Assembly: GCA_013399695.1 (NCBI GenBank)
Contig: VXAU01004744.1
Location: 231,429 to 295,428 of the forward strand
From: Formicarius rufipectus
Lineage: Eukaryota; Chordata; Aves; Passeriformes; Formicariidae
Length of the DNA stretch: 64,000 bases
Direction: 5' to 3'
The position numbers and the translations under genes were made by a program. Under the pieces are notes generated by a model. The model was not told where the DNA came from, did no database searches, and saw only the letters and a list, made by a program, of their open reading frames with translations. Shown here piece by piece: positions 1-9,972 of this stretch; the first letter of the stretch is position 1, and each line of letters opens with the position of its first letter.

Positions 1-215
1 ATACCTCTTCCCCCCATTGCAGAATCTGAACCCCCTCCAAGGGACTATAAAAAGTCCCTGCTTCCTGAATAAACTCTCTCTCTCTCTGCTCGGACCTTCT
101 CCAAGCTGCTGTGGTGTCTTTGTCCTTTGCCCAGGGCTCAGGCACCACGTGGCCAGGGGAGAGGAACCAGGGGAGAGCACCCCCTCCTCTCCTAGATGCA
201 TGGACTGGAAAGTCT
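1..215 (+). mobile_element. Probable 3' part of an endogenous retrovirus LTR
   Basis: A TATA box (TATAAAAAG, 46-54) is followed after 13 bases by a polyadenylation signal (AATAAA, 68-73), a CT run (74-87) and a GC-richer, T/C-rich stretch ending around 'tggtgtctttgtcctttgcc'. This compact order of promoter, polyadenylation signal and U5-like segment is typical of avian retroviral LTRs. The 5' part (U3) lies outside the window. I could not place the 3' end: no clear terminal CA followed by a primer-binding site is visible, so the right boundary is approximate. No gag, pol or env coding sequence follows, so this could be a solo LTR or a truncated copy. The LTR call is inferred from motif order only. 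Confidence 0.5.
46..73 (+). promoter_or_regulatory. LTR TATA box and polyadenylation signal
   Basis: TATAAAAAG lies at 46-54 and AATAAA at 68-73. The short spacing is typical of LTRs with a short R region and would be unusual for a host promoter. It is the main reason for calling the surrounding element an LTR. Confidence 0.45.
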
Positions 216-2082
216 AATCTAGGAGACTAATATCATACCACTGCGACCATCATCACCCAACACTCCAACGAGGCTCAACACCCACATATCCAAACCCGGA
301 TAACTAGCTACTGTATGGTCAACCCAACAGAGTCACATAGTCTCCAAATTCTCAGCTTTGCAGATGGGGATTATTCTGCTTGCTTGGGATACTCAGACAT
401 TGTTCTGTTGCTCTCTTGAACCTTGGATTCCCTGGTCCAGATTTTCTCCTCCTCTGAGGAGGTTCGGGGGATGTGCTAATGACTGTGAGGGTAGGTGAGA
501 GATTGTCCATGCATTGAGGCAATAATCAGGGCATTCTGGCAGTGCCCTTGCTGTTGCAACCATGTGATGCTGAATCTGGTTCCTCATTGTCACAGAAAAA
601 ACCCCAAACAGTCCTAATGCTTTCTTTTGACTCCTGGCACTGTCACCTTTCCCCACATGCTCCTTCAAAGGCTTTCAGTGCTGTCAAAGATCTGAACTAC
701 TGACGAGTGCCAAAGTCAATTTGTGGTGAACACTAAAATTTTTCTCAGTATTTTCAAGGACTTCACAGGGACAAGGTAGCTGAGATACTGAGTTATCTCA
801 GTGAACTATCTACCAGTGGCCCCTTCAGGCAGAAACTACTTGCTAGAGCATCAGCTGATAAACTGAAAGGGAGATGGCATTCAAAGAAAGAATTGTTTTA
901 GTTATCGCACACTTTGCTTCAATATTATTTTAGAAAAAGCTGGATGCAGATTTTACATTAATGTAATTGCAGATTTCAGGAAATATCTCAAAAGCCTCAG
1001 AGAAATGTGACATAAATAATTCCCTCTGGAATATGAATGCTGGAAAGTTTCCCTCCCTTCTCTTTCCCTTCCCCTTCACCCAGCTGCATTTAAGATATCA
1101 AGTGTATTAGTTACTTCACTGGACTTCAGATGTTGGAAGGGACTCGAAGTTGCATGAACTAACATCAGTTGATAACTAAGGATGATGATATCTATTCCAG
1201 CAGGTTCCCAGCAAAAAGTCAGTGTTGCCATTGCAACCCTCCATTGCAGCAGGCCACTTAGAGCAGTTTCCAGGCCTGTTGTACATCTGCAAACTGGGAT
1301 GCCAGTGCAGTGCTTCCTTGCTGGCAGGAGTTTCTCCACAGCACCACAGTACTGGTAACTGGTTTCAGCTCTCCATACTGGTCACATGTGGATGTTTTGC
1401 TGTTTGTGGTCACATGGTCAGTTTTGCTGACTGTCTTGTCAACACTTTGGTTGAGAACTTCCTGGCAGGTTTGGAGGGTTTACTTCTGACTCCATGGGAA
1501 GGCTGTAGTCATACAGAACTGTAGCAAGGGTTAAAGCTGTTTTCTTTCCCTCTTTACAAAGAACCTGTTTATTTATGGAGGACCATGAAGGGACACATGC
1601 TTCCGGGATTCAGGAAAACTACCTTCAGTTTTCTATATCTTCACAGACTTCTAGTATCTCAATTCTACAGTCATTGAGTGTTGCCGCAGTCCTCACATCT
1701 GAGGCCAAGAGGTGGTGTCCAGGAGATAAATACATGTGTGCTGAAGTGTTGACCCTGAACAGTAATGGATGGTGGAGCTTCACAGAGAGAAAGAAATCTT
1801 GAGATAGACACAAGAGAAGTCTGTCATGCATCAGAATGTAATCTTTTCATATTGCAAGGATTTATTTAGGAGAGCCACTTTGAGTTATGTTGCTGAGGTA
1901 GCAGAGTACTGACTGTGGTTTTGAAGTATTTGAACATCTGCAGTCTTTAAATAATTAGAATTGTCAGAAAGAAAGATGGTCTATCAAGCAGAAGTTTTCA
2001 CAACTCCTCATTTGTATGTAGATTTCTAAATCTGAAAACCTGATATTGTCAAATAAAACACTAAAATAGAACCCTTCAACAA
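216..2082. other. No gene recognised
   Basis: Single-copy-looking DNA of moderate GC. A 100-codon open frame on the plus strand (1222-1524) and an 87-codon frame on the minus strand overlap each other and show no known domain and no splice context. The first ~150 bases may still belong to the LTR or its internal region. Confidence 0.5.
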
Positions 2083-2161
2083 TTTTCCTTTTTTGTTTTC
2101 TTTTGCTTTTTCTGTTTTCTTTTTTTTCTCTCCCCCTCTTTCTTTCTTTTCAATTCTACAG

Positions 2162-2261
2162 TATTTCATACAGCAGAGATCTTAAACCTTTCAAAGTGGG
2201 ACTGAAACAAATGCCCTCTTTTGTCAAACTGCTGAATTTGTCAGTCCCAGAAGACATCTGG
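2162..2261 (+). other. Weak candidate exon with strong pyrimidine tract
   Basis: About 70 bases of almost pure T/C (roughly 2083-2156) end in TACAG at 2157-2161, an acceptor-like arrangement. The following 100 bases are open in one frame, with residues such as RDLKPFKVGLKQMPSF, and end at GTGAGG (2262-2267), a good donor match. I do not recognise the peptide. A 100-bp exon would shift frame. The pyrimidine tract may simply be a low-complexity repeat, and one acceptor/donor pair per several kilobases is expected by chance. Confidence 0.2.
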
Positions 2262-2731
2262 GTGAGGAAACCACCAGGAAATGCGTAGCATTAGGCAGTA
2301 ATTAAATGCAAGGCAGTAACTAAAGCCTTCTTGCTTTGCTTATATATATTTGGTTGCACCTGCAGAGATGGGGATTAGCTATTGAAATCCAAACGGGTGG
2401 GCAGTTTGGTCCATCAGCTGTGCTGGGATGTGCTGTCCCCATCAGGCCACTTCTCCATCCCAGTCTTTCTCTACTCTAGGCTGAACAGCAGCTGTGGTGC
2501 TTGTGGAGTAAAGAGAACCTGATTTGCAATGCAAAAAACCCTGTATTCTGGGACAGCCTGGTATTAGGGGTTACCGTGCCCTGAAGAAGTGAGAAAGAAA
2601 AAGGTCTCAAGAAGGATTGGAGTGGAGGGAAAACGAGAGGGGAAGAGCATATCCTGCATCACCACTGAGCTCTTCTAGCACCCCTCCAGAAATATGAACC
2701 CTTCAACAGCCTCTTTCTTTCTCAAAGGTGG

Positions 2732-2744
2732 AAGCAAAAGCTCT
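2732..2744. repeat. Target-site duplication, left copy
   Basis: The 13-mer AAGCAAAAGCTCT lies directly next to the (TTG)n end of the SINE-like element. An identical 13-mer is found at 3178-3190. Confidence 0.75.
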
Positions 2745-3177
2745 TGTTGTTGTTGTTGGTGTTGGCTGGACTTCGCGAATGAAGATCTTGGGATAAGCCT
2801 GTGCAATGGATTTTTTAAGTGAGGCACAGGGTGCGCAGAACTGGCCCCACTCCCTTTACTCCTGAGGTTCATCTTGCCACGGCCGAGCAGCTCGGACGGC
2901 GACAGCGAGTTCCTCCAGGATTCGAACCAGCGTCCTCAGAGGAGGAGCCGGCTCCACAGGCGGGGGCCTACGCCACTCGGCCAACGCCCGCCGCCTCTCA
3001 AGTGTAACATACAAACAGAAAAGCAATAATGTCAGGCTGTTGAGAAATCCTGGGAGCCCACCTGGGTCAGAGCACTAGGGGAAGACCTCGCCTTGTCCTC
3101 TCTGCCACCGGATGACACAAACCACAAACGTGGCACTGCAGCCACGCCTGTAACACGAGCTGGGGCAGACCCCAAAA
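2745..3177 (-). mobile_element. tRNA-derived SINE-like retroposon with (CAA)n tail
   Basis: Read on the minus strand, the element contains a pol III A-box-like motif (TGGCCGAGTGGCGTAGGC, about 2967-2984) and a perfect B box (GGTTCGAATCC, about 2919-2929). Their spacing suits a class II (Ser/Leu-like) tRNA with a long variable arm. A GCC/GGC D-stem is present, but the acceptor and T stems do not pair well, so this is not a functional tRNA. About 125 bases of unique body follow, then a TTCGCGAA palindrome and a tail of CAA repeats (about 2745-2760). About 170 bases of leader lie upstream of the tRNA-like part. The whole is enclosed by an exact 13-bp target-site duplication. A microsatellite tail rather than poly-A or the CR1 octamer suggests mobilisation by an RTE-type LINE, which is inference. 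The family name is not known to me. Confidence 0.7.
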
Positions 3178-3190
3178 AAGCAAAAGCTCT
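3178..3190. repeat. Target-site duplication, right copy
   Basis: AAGCAAAAGCTCT, identical to 2732-2744. Together the two copies define both ends of the retroposon, the right one marking the 5' end of the minus-strand element. Confidence 0.75.
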
Positions 3191-5603
3191 AAAACCTGGT
3201 TGAAATGAAGCATTTCTCTTCGTTCAAGTCAGGCTGGTGCCTTGTGTAAGGACTGAGTCCATGCAATAACATCTCTTCTATAGTTACAATCAACATAGCC
3301 TTCGCCAACATATGCGATAATTCATGTTTAAGACAACTAAGTCAAGTTTAAATAGTTCACACATGTCACAGGATATCTCAGGTGACTTCTTTAAAAAGCA
3401 AACTCCCCAATTCTGAAAGTCAGACAGAAAGGAGAAAGGAACTACAGTTTTAGACCAGAAAATTAATATCCAATAGGAAAACATTTGGATGAAATCTGTT
3501 TATATCACTTCCTTTCCTTGAAAAAAACCTAAAAATTATCTTCCTATTTGAAATCTATTCTTTGCATTTGCATCCCCAAATTTATTCGTGATTTAAGATA
3601 TTATGTTCTTAGAGTTTCCACTCTTCAGATTTCATAGCTGTACCTCCTGAAAATGAAAGTTTAGAATAAAGAAGATCAAAAGATTTTATGCAGTTGTTTC
3701 CATAGGCACTGCATTATTTCCTCTGGGAAACTGCAAGGGGAAGATTTCAGCGTGCTTACAGCGTACTTCAGACTGAGGATGCAATTCACAATTGGGCAGC
3801 TCCTTTGACTATTTGTTGCTTGTTCTCTTTGAGCTCAGATCAGACTACTGCAATTTGTTGGTTTGTAACTTGAAAACACAAGCTGAGTAATAGGATGAAA
3901 ATATCTCATAACAAATAATGCTCAAAAACATGTGGTTTATTGGTTTGCAAGCTAGGAAGTGACATCAAGCATCCAGACATGGATACTTTTCATTTAGTGC
4001 ATCAATTCTGCATAGTGAGACAGAGTGCATTCCTCTCTGTAAAATATATGCAATGAAGTATTTAAAGATGTTTAAATTCAAAGCCATAACCATCTGCTTA
4101 TCACAGACATCTGTTGCTTCAAAGCAAAGGACTATATGAAAGGTTCAGAAAGCTTTAGAACTCAAAAGATGCATTTGCCAAGAGACTAATGGAACACATG
4201 AATATACATAAATTCAAAAACTATAACAAACTGCTGTTTTCTCCCTGGAGTTTGGTTGCACCAGCTAGGTATGAAAGAGTTGTGTTGCAAAGAAAAAAGC
4301 TCTTACCTATCCCTGTACTGAAAATTAACTTTTTTTGTTGTTTTTCAAACACTCTTCTAAACCAACATCTTCCTCCATCATCAGAGGAGTCTGAATTTCA
4401 TACTAGCCCCATTCACCTCTGACTCTCCCCTGCCAGTGCACCTTCAAGATATGATTCTTTATCACCCTGCAAGCTTCTTTCTGAAAAGCCTTTCCCTGTC
4501 CTCGCTCAGGGAGGTGACACTCCAGTGTCACTGGAAGCAGCACACTGCAGCTCTGCAGCCCTGCACGTCTATTGATTTCCTTGCTATTTTGGCACCCGGG
4601 TCTGACTGCCTGGCTGAAGTCAAGGAAGGCCTTCCCATTGCTTTCTATGAATTGTGGGCATTTCCATTAATGGACAATGCCCCTCTCCCCATGAGGATCT
4701 TGCATTGCCATGGAAATGCAAGAGGAGGGCTGGGAGAGGTAGAAAGCTGTTTAAGGCAGCATCCGTGTTCCTCTGAGCGCCTGAGGCATGAGGTGACTGT
4801 GGTGTTGTTTGTGCAAAAAGTAAAGCTGGTATTTCCCTGTGGCTCAGTGACAGATCTCCTCTCTGAGGGTTGGAGGGCAGGGTCTGCACCTTTCAGACAT
4901 GTGGGTCTGGAGGGAAAGGCCTGCTAAAAGTTATTGGGAACTGGGAAAAAGTGTGAGGCAAATGAGAAGGTGCAAAGTCGTAGTGATAAGGTGCTTTTGG
5001 GAAGGCTGCAAGGAATGCAGGGGGACTAGAAACTCTCTGAACAGGAAGATATTGAGAAGTCTGAGTGCATGAAGTGTTAGTGTCAGGGTAATACCACCTG
5101 CACCTGGTCGGTGGAGCTAATCCAGCTTCCATTTTTTTATCACCTTATCTGCATATTGGTAGGCATCAAAATGGCAGGGAGGATCTCACAGACAAGAAGA
5201 GAATTTTGGCATTTCAACACCTATCTGCCAGGCATATTGGTGCCAGTAAGTGCATGAACTAGACAGAGAACAAGGAAATATTTAATGACCTTAAATTACA
5301 TTGTGAAGCTCAGAAAAAGCAGTAAGTGCCGAATAACCGTACAGAAAGTGATTATTTTAAATATGAGCATGAACATTAAGATACATTTTATAATGCAATT
5401 AAAACATTTCTTCTGTCATTTAATTTTCCTCTTAGTCACATAATCCATGACCCCTTAGGCCTCACTATAAAGCATATGGAATCCCACAAACCACAAGTTC
5501 AGTATGGGGGTTACACACAACTTTTAGGTTCACTGACATCACTTTATAAACTGCGTTTCTGCTCTTTGTTTTACTTTGCACATTCTTTGAAATTCCCTGC
5601 CAG
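3191..5603. other. No gene recognised
   Basis: AT-rich DNA to about 4.4 kb, then a somewhat GC-richer stretch. That stretch carries a 163-codon open frame on the plus strand (4436-4927), overlapped by antisense frames. Its translation has no recognisable domain, signal peptide or repeat, and no convincing flanking splice sites. It is treated as a chance frame. Confidence 0.5.
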
Positions 5604-5757
5604 TTTCCCATTGTCCTCGAAATCAAAGAAATCAAAGAAATCAGAGTTCTCTGTGTTGATCACAAGCAGAGAACAGGAACGGTCAGTGATCAGAAAAGCA
5701 AACAGAGCCTGCCTGGGGCGTGCACAGATTCTGCTCTTCACTCGCAAGCAAAACAAG
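5604..5757 (+). other. Weak candidate exon with consensus donor
   Basis: A CAG acceptor-like site (5601-5603) follows a T-rich stretch. The next 154 bases are open in one frame, with a basic SKSKKSKKSEF segment created by a short repeated 'aaatcaaag' motif, and end at AACAAG|GTAAGA (donor after 5757), an almost ideal splice donor. The peptide is not recognised. The upstream pyrimidine tract is interrupted by purines, so the acceptor is weak. It could equally be a non-coding RNA exon or coincidence. Confidence 0.2.
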
Positions 5758-6160
5758 GTAAGATATTTATTGTGCTGACAGACATGCATTATGCAAAGGG
5801 ACAGCAGGATAATAACATTACTAATATCATGAAATTCATCTCAAGTTTAGATTATTGCAGAGTTTTTAGGACGTGAGAGATATACAAAGTTTGCTTCAGC
5901 TAAGTAAAGCCCTTTACTTACATGGCTTGCAAGAGCTTCCAGCAGCTGGAGCCTCTGACTTGCACTGCGTACAGATATTGTGCCTTGCTGAAAACCTCCT
6001 AGCTCTGAGACAGCACATAACTCACCAGTGCTTTAGATTGGTAAATCCTTTAAAAACGCTCTCAGATGTTTTTTTTATCAGTGGTGCACACGGACAGGAG
6101 ACTGCAAAGCAGAAAGCCTGCCTGGTGCTATGAGGAAAGCGTTCCCTCTCTGCTGAGTCC

Positions 6161-6181
6161 AAAAAAAAAAAAAAAAAAAAA
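6161..6181 (+). repeat. Poly-A run (21 bases)
   Basis: Twenty-one consecutive A residues follow a non-A-rich sequence and precede GCCCTTGAC. A similar GCCCTTTAC stands about 270 bases upstream (5909-5917), so a retroposed transcript with a decayed target-site duplication is possible. The match is short and imperfect. Confidence 0.85.
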
Positions 6182-6436
6182 GCCCTTGACCTTAAAAACT
6201 AGAATAAATCTACTGTATCTGCTGGCTGTTTTCTGAATGCATACTTGAGCGGTAACATAAGAGCGAGTGATGGGAGCGCAGGACCCGTGGCATGTGTGCT
6301 CTGTACCAGGAGGGTATGTGAGCAATTCTAGTGCAGGCACAGCGAAACGAAAACACAATGCTTGTTTTTGGATTTCAATCTGTTCCCATATTTTAAAAAT
6401 AAAACAAAGATGACAAGCTTCTCTATTTCAGTTCAT

Positions 6437-6449
6437 GGCTCCCTAGTGG
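6437..6449 (-). promoter_or_regulatory. CTCF-like motif
   Basis: On the minus strand this reads CCACTAGGGAGCC, matching 11 of 12 positions of the CTCF core CCASYAGRKGGC. Isolated motif matches of this quality are common, and occupancy cannot be judged. Confidence 0.25.
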
Positions 6450-7809
6450 CAGTGCTCTGTCCCCTCTGCTGACTTTCCTTTTCTTCCAAATGGAGTTACT
6501 GCTGACTTTCTGTTTCAAACCTTGATTTTTTTGAGACTCTCTCTGTATCTCAGCCAGGAAATGCAACCCGGACTGAATTTAGCATTTTGGACATCAAAAA
6601 TGCAATAAAGTGTCTGCAAGCAAAATGAACGTTTTTCAGATTGGTTTTTTCCTCCTTCAAAAGATTTGTTTACCTCTTTTATTTTTTCTTTTCTTTTTTT
6701 TTTTTTTTTGCCCCTTCTTTCTCTCTTTCCTTTTGTCTACTTAAACTTACTAAACTTCATAAAAACAAGCATAGCTTTTGGAACAAGTCCTCAGTAGAAC
6801 AAATAGTGGGAAGAGTAAGAAAAGCAAAATAATGATGTATGTTAAAATAGGTAAGTGTCAAGTTTCAGGAAAAAAAATTCCTTGCTCCATTGTAAAACTA
6901 CATTTTCAAGAAATAAGACAGTAGTTTAAACACACTCATATAATTCTCAGATGATGAGGACAGAAGTTTTATGGAGAGGATGAAAAAAACCCCCCATATT
7001 AAAGGAATAGCAAAGATAAGAAAGAAAATCAAAGTCCTTATTCATTCCATTATATTCAGTTGCAAAAGAGGGAAAAAGACGAACAAGCTTATCAAACTTT
7101 AAAATGTTGTAAATGCAATTTTCCTGGCTTTATGAAACATAAAGATTAAACCAACAAACAAAAAAGCCCTCCAACCTCTTGATAAGAATTTATAGCATAG
7201 GGAAATAGTAGTTTTTAATGAAGAATGATCATATTATCTATTTTGTCAACTGTGTGTTTCCCCTTGTATGACAATGGACTTGAAAAAATTCTCTGCACAT
7301 TTTATATGTGTGTTAGGAAGGTTTTTCTTGAACCTCAGACTTGAGTTCAGCTTTTATTGTAGCTTCTTTTTTTTTTTTTTAACTTTATTAAGACACTAAA
7401 ACACATGTGCAACTTCAAAGTAATTTATTAGTAATTAAATTGTCTGTCCCATTTGTAGCTGACTACTAGCAGTGATATATTTTGTTGAATGAGAGCAGCC
7501 TCAGTTTCAATTTAGTTTCCATTTACATCCATTTCTTTTGTCAAATACCAAAACTCTAAATTTACAATAAATTAATTTTGACTCTTAAGCTCTTCCTGCT
7601 ATTTTCACCTTCCCCTTCTCCACTAACATTTCCAAAATATGAGGCACTATCAAGCCATGTATCTTGAATTTCAAATTATTTGCATTGTTTTGTTTGGGTT
7701 TTTTTGTTTGTTTCTTTTTTAAAATTAAAGTACATGTTTGAAAGCTACTGCTTTAAAACCAGTGTGACAGCAAGTATTGTTCTTAACATATGACACCTTT
7801 TCTCTGCAG

Positions 7810-7881
7810 TGGACTCAAGTCCCACACCTAGGACTCATTTCCATAGGTGGCCGCAGAGCTGCCCTGCTCAGCCACACAAGG
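7810..7881 (+). other. Weak candidate 72-bp exon
   Basis: The acceptor-like 'cttttctctgcag' ends at 7809. The next 72 bases (24 codons, symmetric phase) are open and end at AAGG|GTGAGC (donor at 7882). The peptide contains WTQVPHLGLISIGGRRAALL and is not recognised. Both splice signals look good, but the length is small and no partner exon could be identified nearby. Confidence 0.22.
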
Positions 7882-8607
7882 GTGAGCCTGTTGTCACCTG
7901 CCCTGATGGACATTTCCCTCTCTGCTAAACCATCGACAAGGATGTGTTTGCTCCCTCTCTCCCAGTTAATTGTTTCTATTTTTAGAAAATAGCTGGGATT
8001 TTTTTTTACTTCTACTCTTGTTTTATGATGCAGAGACCTCATGACCTGGTTTGTAGGAGCAAGGCTTGGCACACAGGACTGCTTGCACACGCCCAGGCTG
8101 CAGGCAGCCGTCCCGTGAGTGGGGTGTGTCATATCCCGTTCAGCTTTCTCTCTGCAACTACAAGAGCCTAAACTTCAAAAACTGGTGGGGAGCTGTGACC
8201 TGCTGCTTTGTGAAGTGTTTTGAGACAAGCAGAATATATACCTAACTTCTGAGGACCAAACCATGTTGTTTTCTGTACTGACATCTAAAACGCAGCATTG
8301 AGTGCCAACTAATTACTCCGAGGCATGACTTGGTTTCTGTCCCAGAGGTCTGACTTTTGACTGAGGAGGCAACAAACCATTGGGCAGTGCACTGCAGCCC
8401 CCCCAGGTATGGATGATGCCATTTCTCTCCAGCCCGTTTCAGCCATACCGCAACTGTGTAAGCCCTGCAAGCCTCTGGGTGCTTCATTTTCCTGTGGCCA
8501 TGTGCAATCTTGTCTCATGACTGCAGGCATCTGGTCGCTGCAAATGTCATCTGCTTCACTGAGTGTTGTGTATGCACTCACAACTGTTTATACTGGAGTT
8601 AAGAAAA
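7882..8607. other. No gene recognised
   Basis: Ordinary mixed sequence. Three overlapping frames of 81-93 codons around 8242-8690 on opposite strands exclude one another and match nothing known. Confidence 0.5.
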
Positions 8608-8690
8608 CAGTTCCCAAACTGGGGGTCGCAGTTGCAACTGCAATTGGGAATGTGAACATGGAAGTTTGGCCAGGACCTCATGTGCTGTAA
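8608..8690 (+). mobile_element. Possible hAT (Charlie-like) transposon terminus
   Basis: Starting at CAG (8608), the sequence TTCCCAAACTGGGGGTCGC (8611-8629) closely resembles the terminal inverted repeat of Charlie-type hAT DNA transposons, which begin with CAG and carry a 'cccaaactgtgggtcgc' block. A perfect 14-base palindrome, GCAGTTGCAACTGC (8628-8641), and the inverted heptamers TTCCCAA (8611-8617) and TTGGGAA (8644-8650) follow. I could not find the matching right terminus, so the right end is arbitrary. A chance resemblance remains possible. Confidence 0.35.
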
Positions 8691-9586
8691 CTCAGATAGA
8701 AAAATACAAGACTTTCCTAGGATAAAGTCTGTCTCTGTCATGATCAACCACATAAAAAATGTTAAAATACTTTTTCTCCTTCTTTCCCCCTCTCCCCACT
8801 CCACCCAGAGGAAGTGTAGACTCTGATATATAAATTAATATCTTATGTTTCACATTCATTTTTCAAACACCACTCAAGAAATTGGTTGTTCTGTGCTGCC
8901 CGCAGACTGAGAGTGCTGTTCTGCTGGCAAGGCACTGTGGTTATATCTGAGACTCTGAGAAAGTAGGTCCCTGGGTGTGATGTGAGACAGTCCATTGAAC
9001 TTCCTTAACCAGACCTTTTTGAAATTCTCTAATTTTATGCACAGCTTTAAAAAATTTGGGCGCCACAGGGATACTCATCACAGTAGCTGTTATTTCCAGT
9101 GTCAGCTCACAAAGTTTTTGCAAAGCCCACACTGTGTTACTTCATGAGGGATGCCACATACACAGAGTCAATAGGAACCACAGGCTTAGTTCACACTTTC
9201 ATGTAAAGTTGGACAAGAAGGACTGAAACATTGATGCAGTGGTGGTGTAAGATGACGTGGCAAGTAAATGTGAACTAGAGAGCTTATTTCCCAACATGGT
9301 AAACTTTCATTACCTTTGGGAGGTTCATCTGGAGATAACTGTACCACTGATTGGCTCCATTGGCACAATTCTAACTACAGGCACCTAAACTCTTCCTAGG
9401 ATCAGCCTGGGCTACAAATACTGAAGTACTTTTGAAGGAGGCATCAAGCTGCCCTGAATCAGTCCAGTCCATCATCACCTGGTCTGTCCCTGATGGAGAC
9501 AGGCTGTGTCCTGCAGGGCTATTTTGGGGGTGTGCACTATGGTCTCCATGCTCCAAGAGGTTATATTTGCAGAGGTGCAGCGTTAG
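8691..9586. other. No gene recognised
   Basis: Mixed sequence without a recognisable domain, RNA gene or repeat. Open frames here are at most 82 codons. Confidence 0.5.
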
Positions 9587-9700
9587 AACAGAATTACAGG
9601 GGTAATTTGGGATGGAAGTGACCTTTGGAAGTCATCTCATCCAACATCTGCTCAAAGCAGTTCTAATCATCTGGCAGCTGTCTCTGCAATGATGGCTGTT
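9587..9700 (-). mobile_element. CR1 LINE fragment
   Basis: The plus strand shows the antisense CR1 3' end: 'gggatggaagtgacctttgg' followed by 'tcatctcatccaacatctgc' and 'ctcaaagcag'. This corresponds to the diagnostic CR1 block 'ttggaagggacctctggaggtcatctagtccaac'. The terminal octamer is decayed ('gaattacagg'). It is a 5'-truncated old copy with no coding capacity, and its lower-identity end after about 9665 is uncertain. Confidence 0.75.
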
Positions 9701-9888
9701 ATTCAGAGATTTCAATTCCATACAGCACACCTGACCTCCGTTACTCCCAAGAACAAGGTGGTGACTCAGTAATTATGATCCAGAGGGATTTTGAATCCTT
9801 TATTGCAAGTAATTACAAACTCCTGGCTATTACAGCAGCTGATCACCTAATCATTTGATTATACCTATTTGGCACAGAAGCCAAAAAG

Positions 9889-9972
9889 TAGTATCTCATC
9901 TTACAGATGTGGACCTGGGGCACAAGGATGACATGTGACAGAATCACAGTCTGTGCAGAGTAAGAAACTGAG
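9889..9972 (-). mobile_element. MIR-like SINE relic
   Basis: The plus strand carries 'tatctcatcttacagatgtg', 'acctggggcacaagg', and then a degenerate 'aatcacagtctgtgcagag'. In order, these match the antisense core and tail of MIR elements (cccattttacagatgaggaaactgaggcac, then a gap to tcacacagc-agt-ggcagag). The tRNA-like head is not recognisable. It is an ancient copy. Confidence 0.55.

Larger units (their letters stand above)
5758..7809. other. No gene; homopolymers and AT-rich DNA
   Basis: Very AT-rich. It contains a 21-base A run (6161-6181), a T-rich run near 6680-6710 and another T run near 7367-7380. Apart from these and a CTCF-like motif at 6437 I see no structure. Confidence 0.5.

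Noticed and set aside
2890..3005. Functional tRNA-Ser/Leu gene on the minus strand
   Set aside because: The A and B boxes are good, but the acceptor stem does not pair and the T stem has mismatches. The sequence sits inside a retroposon with target-site duplications.
4436..4927. 163-codon plus-strand open frame
   Set aside because: No known motif, no splice or promoter context, and an antisense frame of 89 codons overlaps. Length is within chance expectation for a GC-richer patch.
6128..6358. Frame with poly-phenylalanine stretch
   Set aside because: Caused by translating the poly-A run at 6161-6181 on the minus strand.
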